A stretch of 64,000 nt of DNA from Trissonchulus latispiculum (GCA_030248195.1 JASAND010026020.1:1-64000); one strand, 5' to 3'; positions 25,301 through 37,300 are shown, counted from the first letter of the stretch. Translations and numbers: made by a program. The notes: generated by a model from the letters alone, not told the origin.

Positions 25301-28300
25301 TCGGTCATAGGGTAACTCGACCACGCTGATTTCGAAATTGAAATCGAAATTTCCGGAAAATTTACGGATTTCGAGATATTCGATCCGGAAAATTCCGGAT
25401 TTTGAAAAATTTATTCAAAAGTGGTCGATATTGGGCTCAAATGAAAGAGCTCGGCGATCTGAGTAATTTTTGTCATTACCATATTTTCCGGAAATGTTTC
25501 TAGCGAAAGTTATGACCGCAGATTGGAAAATCCGGAATTTCCGGAAAAATCGATTTTAAAATCGTTGAAACATGGGCAATATGGTGCTTAATTGAAAGCT
25601 CTTTGAGTCCTGGGACAGATTTCCTGAACAGAAACAGCTTAAAAGGGATCTAGTAAAATTTATACCCCAAAGGAATATGTTGTGGGCAACACATTCTTGC
25701 AGTAGCGCTAGTTATTCTTATTATTGTCCACAATTTCGTGTCCCCCATGTCTATCTCGAGAATGGGAAGGGGTAGAGAGGTGGTTGATACCTCATTTTGA
25801 AGGTCTTGACTTGAACTGCTCCCGGAAGCGCGGGGAGCCCCGGGGGAGCAGAGGTGCTCCCGGAGCACCCCCGTGAGTAAAAATGAGTAAAATAAAAAAG
25901 TTGTCCAAATGAGCTAATTTTGGTATCATTCAAAAGCTCTCGGCGAGTAATGAAAAAGTTGTAATTGGGTCAAGGCCTGAAAATGCACCCATTTTTAGTT
26001 ATGAGGCGAAAAAGGGTCAAAAATGGCCAAAAACGGCCAAAACGGCCGTTTGAAGGAGTTTTCCGCCTTTATCTCGAGCTAGAGTCAACTAGTTGGCCTG
26101 AAATTTGCCATGTAGGGTGGCACCCGATGCGGGAAGACCCTCCGGGCACCTGGGTTCCATAGTGTCAGGCAATTAGCAATTACTCGATACGGTGATGCTG
26201 CAAATGGTCAAAATTGAAAGTGACGGAAACCCCCCCCCAATATGGGTATCATTCGAAAGCTCTCGTTGCGTAGGTAAAAAGTTGTGATAGGGGTAAAGCG
26301 TCAAAATGTAGGAAAAATGAGTTACGGGGCTCCAAAGGGGTCAAAAATGGCCAGAAACGGTCAAAATGGGCCAAAATTGAAAATTGTCGGATACGGCTGA
26401 TACCGGTGTCATTCGAAAGCTCTCGTTGCGTGGATAAAAAGTTGTAATAGGGCCAAAGCGTCAAAATGTAGGAAAAATGAGTTACGGGGCTGCAAAGGGG
26501 TCAAAAATGGCCAAAACCGGTCAAAATGGGTCAAAATTAAAAGTTGCCGGAAACCCCCCAGTATGGGTATCATTCGAAAGCTCTCGTTGCGTAGATAAAA
26601 AGTTGTAATAGGCTCATCGCGTCAAAGTGTGAGAAAAAGGAGCTACGAGCCTTCGAATTGGGCAAAAATCGCCCAATTGGTCAAAATGAGTGAAAATTGA
26701 ACTTTGTCCAATCGAGCTTGTAGTGGTATCAATCGAAAGCTCTGGATGAGCTGGGAAACAGTTACAATAGACTTAAAGATAAGAAACTACATACTTCTCC
26801 AGAAAATAGATAAGCTCTTTGTATAAACGGAAAAATGTCGGGCGGGAACCACTTGATGCCTTTTGACTTATTGTGTTGCCCACTTTCCCAAAGGAAGGGC
26901 AACACTTTCTTATTGGTCTGTGCTTATTATTATCCGTCTGTCCCCCCCCTAGATCTCGAGATTGGGAAGAGGTATAGGGATGGTTGATACCTTATTTTGA
27001 AGCCCTTCACTAGGACATCTCCCGGAAGCAAGATGGGTCCGAAATTCCAGGTTTTGAAAATTCGGATTTTTTCGGGTGGTAAGGGGGGACCAAGGCGAAA
27101 TTTCAAAAATCCAAAATTTGGTCAAAAATTTTTTGTCTCCGATTGCGCTCAAAAGTCGGTCATAGGGTAACTCGACCACGCTGATTTCGAAACTGAAATC
27201 GACATTTCCGGAAAATTTACGGATTTCGAGATATTCGACCTGGAAAATTCCGAATTTTGAAAAATTTCCCCAAAAGTGGTCGATATTGGGCTCAAATGAA
27301 AGAGCTCGGCGAGCTGAGTAATTTTTATCATTACCATATTTTCCGGAACTGTTTCTAGCGAAAGTTACGGCCGCAGATTGGAAAATCCGGAATTTCCGGA
27401 AAAAACCGGATTTTCAAAAACTCATTGAAACATGGGCAATATGGTGCTTAATTGAAAGCTCTTTGAGTCCTGGGTCAGATTTCCTGCACAGAAATAACTT
27501 AAAGGGTATCAAGCAAAATCTATACCCCAAAGGAATGTGTTGTGGGCAACACATTCTTGCAGTAGCGCTAGTTCTTATTGTGTTGCCCACTTTTCCAAAG
27601 GAAATGGCAACACCTTGTTATTGGTCTGTGCTTATTATTATTATCCGTCTGTCCCCCCCCTAGATCTCGAGATTGAGAAGAGGTGCACGGGTGGTTGATA
27701 CCTTGTTTTGAAGCCCTTGACTAGGACATCTCCCGGAAGCAAGATGGTTCCGAAATTCCGGGTTTTGAAAATTCGGATTTTTTCGGGTGGTAAGGGGGGA
27801 CCAAGGCGAAATTTCAAAAATCCAAAATTTGGTCAAAAATTTTTTGTGTTTGATTTGGCTCAAAAGTCGGTCATAGGGTAATTCGACCACGCTGATTTCG
27901 AAACTGGAATCGAAATTTCAGGAAAATTTACGGATTTCGAGATATTGGACCCGGAAAATTCCGGATTTTGAAAAATTTCTCCAAAAGTGGTCGATATGGT
28001 ACTTAAATGAAAGAGCTCGTCGAGCTGGGCAATTTTTATCATTACAATATTTTCCGGAAATATTTCTAGCGAAAGTTATGGCCGCAGATTGGAAAATCCG
28101 GAATTTCCGGAAAAAACCGGATTTTCAAAAATTCGTTGAAACATGGGCAATATGGTACTTAATTGAAAGCTCATTGAGTCCTGGGACAGATTTCCTGAAC
28201 AGAAACAGCTTAGAAGGTGTCTATCAAAATTTATACCCCAAAGGATGTGTCGTGGGCAACACATTCTTGCAGTAGCGCTAGTTATTATTATTATTAGCAG

Positions 28301-31300
28301 GTGGGTGTCCCCCCCCTAGATCTCGAGATTGGGAAGGGGTACAGGGTTGGTTAATATCTCATTTTGAAGAGCGTGAAAAGAAGGTGTGCATCCGTGAATT
28401 TCATCACTCTATCTCCACCCAGTCGACCAGGGCAGGGAATTTAATTTTTAAAAATTTTTGTTGGAGACCGCAAAAGTGAGCAGACTGTCGCCACAGTGCC
28501 GGAAGGTGTAAACCTTTTTGTCTTAGTTAAGATGAGCCGGTGTATTTGCTAGGACACGCTTAGAATGGTATATCAAGTAACTTTTAGCGATATGTAGTTG
28601 AAAATTGCTTATCCCAACTGCCCTTTTATGGGCAACCATGTTCAGGCAAAGGTGTCAAAAATGGTCAAAAACTTTTTGTCTCCGATTTGGTTGAAAAGGC
28701 GGTTATAAGGTAATTCGGGGACGCAGATTCCAAATCTGCAATCGAAATTTTTCTACCTTTTGAGAATCTCGAGATATGGCAAAAAGTTACACTGTTGGAG
28801 ACCGCAAAAGTGAGCAAACTGCCCAGAAACACCTAATATCCGTGTTTTTTGAACTAGTTAGTCATGATGAGCCGGTGTATTTGCTAGGACACGGTTAGAA
28901 TGGTATATCAAGTAACTTTTAGCGATATGTAGTTGAAAATTGCTTATCCCAACTGCCCTTTTATGGGCAACCATGTTCAGGTAAAGGTGTCAAAAATGGT
29001 CAAAAACTGTTTGTCTCCGATTTGGTTGAAAAGTCGGTTATAAGGTAATTCGTAATTATCCCAACTGCCTTTTTAAGGGCAACCATTTGTATGAAGCAGT
29101 ATTAACAAAGTGTAATATAAAAATCACTTATCCCAACTGTCCTTTTAAGGGCAACCATTTTAGGATAAAGGTGTCGTCATTATTGTATTCGAATAAGACC
29201 AATCATATAACAGAAGAACCCATTTCTTGAACGAGAGGCTATCGAAGTCTTAGGAAATAAAGCTCTGACCCAAATGGAATTTGCAGGTGGGCAACACACT
29301 CTCGCAGTCGCTAGTTATTATTCATCTCGTTACCACCCCCTGTCCCCCCCCTCTAACTTTTGCTGGGGTGGCCCGATTGGGCTGAAATTTTTCAGGGGTG
29401 TTGGGGGTGGGGTGAAGTGTTGACTGAAGCACGGGCAGTCCGATATTTCCCGGATTCCGGGAATGGCGAATCCCGGAATTTTTTAGAATGGTAAGGGGGG
29501 ACCAAGGGAAACGTAAAAATTTTTTGTCTCCGATTTTGCTCAAAAGTTGGGCATAGGGTAATTCGACCACGCTGATTTCGAAACTCAAATCGAAATTTCC
29601 GGAAATTTTACGGATTTCGAGATATTCGACCCGGAAAATTCCGGATTTTGAAAAATTTTTCCGAAAGTGGCCGATATGGTACTCAAATGAAAGAGCTCGC
29701 CGAGCTGAACAACTTTCCTTCTTGCGACATTTTCCGGAAATGCGTCTAGCAAAAGTTACAGCCGAAAAACTGCAAATCCGGGAATTCCCGAAAACCCGGA
29801 TTTTGAAAAATTTTTCCGATTGTGGTCGATATGGTACTCAAATGAAAGAGCTCGTCGAGCTGAACAACTTTTCTGCTTGCGGCAGTTTCCGGGAATGCGT
29901 CTGGCGAAAGTTACGACCAAAACACTGTTGCATTCTTCTGACAAAGACCCGTGTTTCTTCTAAGGGAAAATGCCGCGGCAACCCATTCTCGCCATTTTGC
30001 TTGTTATTATTCATCTCGTTACCACCCTTGTCCCCCCCCTCTAACTTTTGCTAGGGTTGACCGATTGGGCTGAAATTTGCAGTGGGGGTTGGGGGTGGGG
30101 TGAAGTGTTGACTGAAGCGCGGGGGGCTCCCCCCGTTGCTATATGCGAAAGTACTCGATACGGTGATGCTGCAAATGGTCAAAATTGAAAGTATCGGAAA
30201 CCGCCCAATATGGGGCTCATTCGAAAGCTCCTGGTGAGTGGATTAAAAGTTGTAATAGGGCCGAGTCGTCAAAATGTACGAAATTTGAGTTACGGAGCTT
30301 TAAAGTGAGCAAAAATGGCCAAAATCGACCAAAAAACCAAATTTTGACAAATTCAAAATAACGTGGTGAATATGGCACTCAAATGGAAGCTCTCGACATG
30401 GAGTGCACGAATACGTATACTTTGGGTCATCCAAACGCTTTTTATGGGAGATATCGCTATATATAAACGGAAAAAGCAGCGGCAACCCATTCTCGCTACT
30501 TCGCTAGTTGTTATTTCAGTCAACGTAGTTTGATTTTGTGGAGTGACCTGACGATTTATAGGAAATGAATAATACGTTATTTAACGCCTTGAATATGTAA
30601 AAGCAAGAGTCCATAATTTATTCCTTTATATTATAGAAGAAGAGTCTGGGTTTACTTTAGGCGAAAAAAAGTGGGGGGGGGGGGAGAGGGGGGGGGGGGG
30701 GGTCCCCCCCCCCCCACTAGTGGGAGGGGGAGGTCGAAAAGTGGGGGGGGGAGATAAAATGGGCTAAAAATGCCAAAAATACCGTATAAAAGCCTGTTTT
30801 CTACATATGCTGCTATAATTAAGCTTAAAAGTGCTCAAAAATGGAGTTTTAGCACCAAAAAAGACGATTTTTGACCAAAAATTTCCGGCGAAGCCGGAAA
30901 AATTTTGAAAATTTTGACCAAAAATCCTAAAAATTTGACATTTTCTGGGCACCCTATAGTGAGTGGGAGGGGGAAGCCCAAAAAAGTGGGGGGGAACGAG
31001 TGGGGGGGAGGTGCTCGGAGTGGGGGGGGAACCCAAAAAGGGGGGGGGGGCCCCCCCCCGCCCCCCCCCAGTAAAATAAACCCAGAGAGTAAGCCACTAG
31101 AGGGATTCTCTTCTTGGCATTGCGTAACGGTGCTCCGACCACAATACGCAAATGTTCCCCCGTTTGGTGGGGGGTCGACAAGTATACCCCCTCCCCATTT
31201 GGTGGGGGGGGGTAGGCAAAAGGGGTCCCCGTTTGGTGGGGGGGTATGCAAAAGGGGTCCCCGTTCGGTGGGGGGGGGGGGTTTCTGCAAGGGGTCCCCG

Positions 31301-34300
31301 TTTGGGGGGGGGGGTAGGGCAGAATGGGGTCCCCCGTTTGGGGGGGGGTCGCCAAGTCAGGCTAAGATTGGATGAATCTGATTGGCTGTTGGCGACCCCC
31401 CCCAAACGGGGACCCCTTGTGCATACCCCCCCCCCCAACGGGGACCCCTTGCATACCCCCCCCACCAAACGGGGACCTCTCTTTGCTACCCCCCACCAAA
31501 CGGGGACCCTTTTGCGAATAGAACAAAAACTACCGTAATCCTCTGCTCTACCCCCCCACCAAACGGGGAGGGGGTCTCTGCAATCTGATTGGCTGTTGGC
31601 TACCCCCCCACCAAACGGGGACCTCTTTTCTGCTACCCCCCCACCAAACGGAGGGGGGTATGCTTTGTCGATTTGGTCGACCCCCCACCAAACGGGGGAA
31701 CATTCGCGTATTGTGGTCGGAGCACCGTTACGCAATGCCAAGAAGAGGAGCCCTCTAGTGGCTTACTCTTCTTCTTATATATAGTGCAATTATGCACTCT
31801 TGGTAAAAGGTTACGGTGTTGAGTTGAAGTCACTTTCAATGCGGAATAAGATTTGCCAGTTGAACTACAATAATATAAGCATGTTGTGCCATGGTTGCGT
31901 TTCGTGTCATTGTTTATTAAACAATGTTACCGTTTTGTTTGATTCGCTAAATATAACACAATAGTGTAAAGTAACTATTTGTACTATTCATTTTGTTTGT
32001 GTTTCTAGTGGATACCATTGGTGCGGGAAGGTCATCTTAATACAGGGGACTTCAATTTGCCGGTTTTGTTGGACGCTTTACCCAAAAGTTACAGCTATGT
32101 TACTCCAGATGTAAGTTCTTCCGCTGTATCTTGGTCTTAAGGAGTATTTTGGAATAACTTTCGGGAGCTTTTTGCGACAACTTGATTTCTGGGGAAAACA
32201 AAGATTAACATTTGGATTTTCTGCAGGAAGAAAAGGATAGGATTTAGCAACACGAACTGGTCGAATTTTTGTGAAATTCTCTTTGTTATGTATGGGTGTG
32301 ATATCACTCCTATGGGTATAAAGGCTTCTCCGCGGCTCCCGGAGACCGTGTTGGCCTGGTGCCAGCTAATTAGAGATCCGGGAGGGGTAAAAATGTTACC
32401 TTCGTAAAGTACTCGAGTAGTACTGCAAGTATCACCATACTTTTGGTTCAAATTCAAAACTTCAATTTTTTACACTTGATAACGGTTAGTTTGCGTTTGC
32501 TTTTGTCTAGATGAGTAACGCTTACGCTAATAGGAAGTGCATTTTCTAGGGAAATGTTGGAACGTTGTGGGCATTTTGGTCCAATACAATTGTTATGTAG
32601 ATAGACAGTATCCTCATGTTACGTTTTCTTGGTCATTTTGGCAGTTTGGGGGCTCCGATAAGTGGAGGGGGAACCGGAAAGGGGACACATCCTCACTAAA
32701 AATGCCAGGCAAGAACGACAAAAACTAATGAGAAATATGTTGCATGTCGTAAAAACTGTCGTAAACACACTTAAAACGTGAAAAACCAGTATTTAGGAAA
32801 AACACACTTTCCTAGAAAAACACGCTGAAATGCACAGGTCCGATTTTTGAAACAAGTCACTAAAAACGGCGTTTTCGGCCTTTTCGATGGTGCCCATAAC
32901 CCATGTATCGTAAATTGGGGTCGCTGAATACGATGAGCATACTGCCGAAGTCGGTGGATGTGATCCCTGACCCCCATGGCCTGCGGGTCGGGGGTCCGGT
33001 GAGGGAGTAAAATGTTACTTTATTCTAAGCAGTCTACTTTCAACGCGACTCTTGAACTGTTTACTTTATTTCAGATCAACTTGCCAAACTTAAAGTGGTT
33101 GGATGGTCATAAATCGGTTTTCAGTGTTAGCTTGTCTGCTGTTTCAACTGTGCACACTCAGGTAAATTTCGCAGAAAATGAAAAACGGAAATTTCCAAAG
33201 CTGTTTTGCACTATTTGGCATATGATTACATGGTTTAGTTTAACCATAATCTGTTTCATTCCGCTATTTAATGCACTAACGCACATTGTTGAAAAATTGT
33301 GTTTGTGCAAAAGACGGAATACAGATTTCGTGAGAAAGTTGAGATAGCTTAGCCGTGGATGATGTTTTCGTTGGATATGGCAACGACTTCTTACTGATTC
33401 ACTCAGAGTGCGTGGTGTAGACTGGGATTGAAATTCTTTTTAGGATAAATTTCTGGATAATTTCTTCAACATGTACTACAGTCTGTTGGCCGCAGTTTCT
33501 TCTGCCGGCTCAACCGGCAGCGATCGAGCGCTGCGAAATCTTGGCGATGAATCTCAGGTAGAACAGGATCTCAGACGCTGTATCACTGATCTGATGAAGG
33601 CCAGACCAGAGCCTTTGGTTCGATTTCTGCATTTGGTGTTGGATAAACTACTGATGCTAATGGTACATCCGCCAACCCTCTATGGACGAAGCAGTATGTG
33701 GCCCTTTTAACAGATTTTGAGGTTGCAACTTACGCTTATGTTTAGTAGCCGAATTCTAATTTCTATAATTTGCTGCAAAACATGGCATTGTAGCATAAAC
33801 AGGGAAAATATCTTTTAACTATAGTTTATGATCTTAGATTATGAATATCTTTAGCTTAGCTCAAGCTTATCACTTAGTTTTGTGTGCATCGAATCTTTTT
33901 TCTTGTACAGTCCATTTGTTTTTTATCAGTATATTATGATGTAAGTGATGAAGGCAGTACGTCGGTCGTTTAAATAAAAAAATTTTCTCGTTCAATGCTG
34001 TTAGTTTGCCAGAAATAGCAATATTGAGGGGTCAGCTATACAGCGGATGTGAGAATTGAATCTGGAAGAGGTCGCTCGCATGCACTACCAATATAGTTGA
34101 TGTTTATTATACGTATTGCATTTTTATTATTGGCAACTATTTTGGCTTTAACATTCGTACGTATTGTATGAAAAAGTACGTACAGCTTCCAGCAAGTACT
34201 CATCTCAGTCCTGGGAAATAAAGTTGGATGTGTATTAATACTTCTCTAGGTAGTTTAAAAATCCAATTAGACCTGCCTTGTTTATTTAATGTCTTGTGTT

Positions 34301-37300
34301 GGAAAAATTCGTGTCGATGAGGCAGTGCATTTTGTTTCTATTTTAGAAGAGTACATAATGATAAGAGTATGCCATTAGGCAAGCTCTCTCTTATCAGAGC
34401 AAAGACTATGCTCTGCTCGCTAACGGCCCACCCCCCCCGCAAATCAGACCCTAGTGACCCCCCCCCGCAAATCAGTACCTAGTCGAAACGGGGGTACGCT
34501 CACTCGCTCTATGTTTATGTGCTTAAGCTCGAAAACACAAGCAGTGCGTGCGAGATTTTGTGCCTGCTTCGAGCTTTAGAACATAAACATAGCGCACAAA
34601 ATTCTTTGAAGTGATGGGTCTAATTTGCGGGGGGGGTGGGCCTTTAGCGAGCAGAGCATAGTTTTTGCTCTGATAACATAGAGTGTGCCTAGTGGCACAC
34701 TCTTATTATTATGTACTCTTGATTTTAGTAAACTGTGGTCCCTGTTGTTTTGAGATGATTGGACAGGTTGTGAAAGTTTTGACCTGTCTGTTGGATGGAT
34801 TTTGTGATCATCACGGACGCAGCAGTCTCCTGACTTCCTATCTGCAGTATAGCTGTAGATTGCCTCATGCACCAGACGATCTATGTATGTAACTATTTTA
34901 ATTAAGTTCAGAACAGAATGCCGACTTAGAATGCATGATGTGTATGACATCTCACAGTTAGCAATTAAAATCGTGCGAATGTTAAAGTTGATGCATATTG
35001 AATCAGTAAAAGCTTCCTTCTGCGCACATTTCATTTTGGTTACTGTTTACCTTATTTCAGCTAAAGTGTCAGAAGTTCGTGGTCCTGGATCAACATTTGC
35101 GTCCCCCAGTATTCGTCGGGCAGCAAGCGGCGCTTCTTTACGACTTGCTGCCTCACACAATTCCTCACAGACTGAACCGCCATCGCCGAGTCATGCTGAA
35201 TTACTGGACTTGATTCGTTAGCAGTTTTATTTAGTCTTTGAGAAATTAGTAACAATTTTGTTTTGTAGGCTTCATCTGTTATGTTGTTTAACTGTGTAAT
35301 GCACCTGTATACTGGACGTAGAAACTGCTACAAGCTAGTTGTTATTTTCAAAATTTCTTTACATATTCTCTACACGTATTTGCTTGTGTAGGGGTTATTA
35401 GATAGATGATTAAGAGAGGAATATTTTGTTAGCAGCTGAGCAGGAATGAGTTGGTAATATTTCTCATCTTTTTGTACTCGTTCTATTATGTGCGCATTTG
35501 GCGAATATTGGAATGACATTGTATTCGAAATACTTGTTTAGGTGGATTTGAAAAGGCGTCTAGTGTACGACGTGAAGGAAGCCCGCTGTCAACACTGCAG
35601 AGCAATCAAAAAGTAATAAACTTAAATCTTTAACTTTACCGTATTATATGTCAAACTGTGGCCCACCCAATAAAAGGGCCATTGGCTCGTTGCATTTTGG
35701 GGGGAGGTAGGCGCTTATTGCATTTTTCAATGCTTTATGTCATGGATTTTAAAACCTCAAGTTAGTGAAGAAAGTAAGTAGTGGGGGACACTGACACTTG
35801 CCCAGAAGCCTGTTGTCCGCAACAACTTACCAGAACCAAATGTAACAAAAATTGAGAATACAGTTCCATTGAGTATACAGTTCCATTCATTGAGAAAATA
35901 AGCAAGTTCCCAAACTATGGCCCATGGGGGTTTTTTTCGAGGGATGGGCGCTTTTTTGAATTGCAAAATTGCTTATTCCGAAAAAAACCGCTCGTGGGTC
36001 ACTGCAAGGCATAATACGGTAGGACTATTCCTATTTTAGTCATTTAAATTTTTTGTCTCGTAGCGTGTCAATGCTTAATGTCTCCGTCTTTTTAAGGTAG
36101 TCCATGAGGAAGTAGCTCTACATTGGGTTGTCTCCAGTGGGCCAGCTAGGGAAATGGCTAACGCAAATGCGTGGTTCTTTTTCGAGCTGATTGTAAGTGT
36201 TTCACCTACAATTAATTTCATTATGCCTTGTGCTTCAGCAGTATATTCGAAAGTTTGGGGTTTGCTCTTCTGCTCGACCGTGGAAATATGTAAACGGTTG
36301 AATTGGGGTAAGCTCTCAAAATTCTAGTCCTTGTTGAATTTCTGATCTACAAAATGTTTCTTATTGTCCCGGCTTGTGCTTACTTCAGACTCGTAGTATG
36401 GCAGAATATCTGGCTGTCAGCAGTCGTCTCTATCTGCCTCGACGTGCTCGATTTTCGGAACAATTCGTGGACGATCTTACCAACTTGGTCTCCTCTTTGA
36501 CCTCCGAAGTAATCGGGCGGACGGCCAGAGATTTTCGCCTCGCTCAGTGTATCAACACGGCCTTGGCATTTTTCATGCACGACTTGTTATCATTAATGGA
36601 TAGGTCTTACGTTTTTGGACTAATCAGGACGTACTGTAAACAGGTAAATAGTAAAGAGTTGAGTGATAATTTTCAAGCTTTTGAGTGCTTTGTTGATTGC
36701 TTTTCTCGAGTAGCATCCAAAAACACCATATGCAGGCAATAGACTAATGCTCCTCAGCAACATGTCTAAACTCTCTTCTCTTTTCTCAAAGATACACTGT
36801 TAAAACTAAATTATCACTATTCTAATTGCAGACACCCATTTCTATCTGTCCTTTCTTCCTTTGCTTTGATTTTTCCAATTATTTAAAATTTCTTAGAATA
36901 TTGGAGTGCTCTTACTCACCATTCATGTACACGATCCGGTTAGCTGATTTTCATTGACGTTCGTTTCATCGTTCTCTGTACTTATGTCTACTTTTACATC
37001 TTTGTGTAGATTAGACCAGCTTCACTCATTTTTCTTTTATTTCAGGTCACTGCAAAAATCAGCACTCTGCCAGAGTCAAGTGTCAGCCTGATGATCCTGA
37101 AACTGGAGTATCTGCGCATCGTCTGTGCACATGAGCACTATCTGACACTCAACCTGCCTCTTTTACCCACCAGTCTGGGCACTGCCCTGCCCACTCTGTC
37201 CGGCAGTGCTCACAGCAGTCAGCATTCGTCGTCTTCCGCAACGAGTGGCTCTCAGCCACCGCAGCCACCATCGCCTACCCCTTCTGTGGGTTCTCGATCC

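Larger units (their letters stand above)
21758..29316 (+). mobile_element. Element G4 with nested contents
   Basis: The head reads GTGTTGCCCACCT (one extra C before T, unlike other G heads) at 21758, and its tail reads AGGTGGGCAACAC at 29285-29297, the exact complement. The body resumes near 28293 and includes two direct copies of a block with GAGCCGGTGTATTTGCTAGG (28532 and 28867). It encloses T3, C3, P2, C4, G5, G6 and G7. Confidence 0.8.
14325..30004 (+). mobile_element. Element P1, second layer
   Basis: Head GGGTTGCCGC at 14325. The body resumes at about 29320 (CATCTCGTTACCACC…GTCCCCCC) and the tail GCGGCAACCC is at 29975-29984. It contains C0, C1 and G4 with their contents. Confidence 0.78.
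12146..30508 (+). mobile_element. Nested (Russian-doll) array of about 20 hairpin-head elements
   Basis: Every element has the same plan: a hairpin head of about 55 bp, an (ATT)n or (TTTA)n microsatellite, a body opening with GTCCCCCC and (usually) CTCGAGATTGG, and a tail with the complement of the head motif. Four subfamilies differ in motif: P GGGTTGCCGC, T GGGTTGTCGC, C GGGTTCCCGCCC, G GTGTTGCCCAC. Bracket order is P0(T0 T0' P1(C0 C1(G1? C2(G2(T1(T2))) G3) G4(T3(C3(P2)) C4(G5) G6 G7))). All 19 tails close the nearest open head of the same type; one head (G1, 15373) has no tail. All are on the same strand. Bodies hold diverged 290-bp-type subrepeats. There is no protein gene. The whole array lies in DOCK intron 13. 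Confidence 0.88.
12146..30508 (+). mobile_element. Element P0, outermost layer
   Basis: Head hairpin 12146-12196 (GGGTTGCCGC/GGCAACCC). The body resumes at about 30008 with TGTCCCCCCC; the tail motif GCGGCAACCC is at 30479-30488 and ends in CGCTAGTT. All other members lie between head and body. Confidence 0.8.
30604..31802. mobile_element. CAAGAGT-TIR element with G/C palindromic core
   Basis: The ends CAAGAGTCCATAATT and AATTATGCACTCTTG are inverted; the direct repeat GTAAAAG flanks both sides (30597-30603 and 31803-31809), a 7-bp target duplication. The long arms include AGAGTAAGCCACTAGAGGG and its complement. The left arm is split by the CTGGG element at 30646-31085. Confidence 0.8.

Noticed and set aside
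12146..30508. Ordinary LTR or LINE retrotransposon nest
   Set aside because: No long direct terminal repeats pair the ends, no poly(A) tails and no reverse transcriptase or integrase frame; the pairing is by inverted head/tail motifs.
30835..31741. Pro/Gly-rich open frames of 130-214 codons on both strands
   Set aside because: Translations of the G-rich/C-rich palindromic array; overlapping frames on both strands are all equally open, as expected for such repeats.
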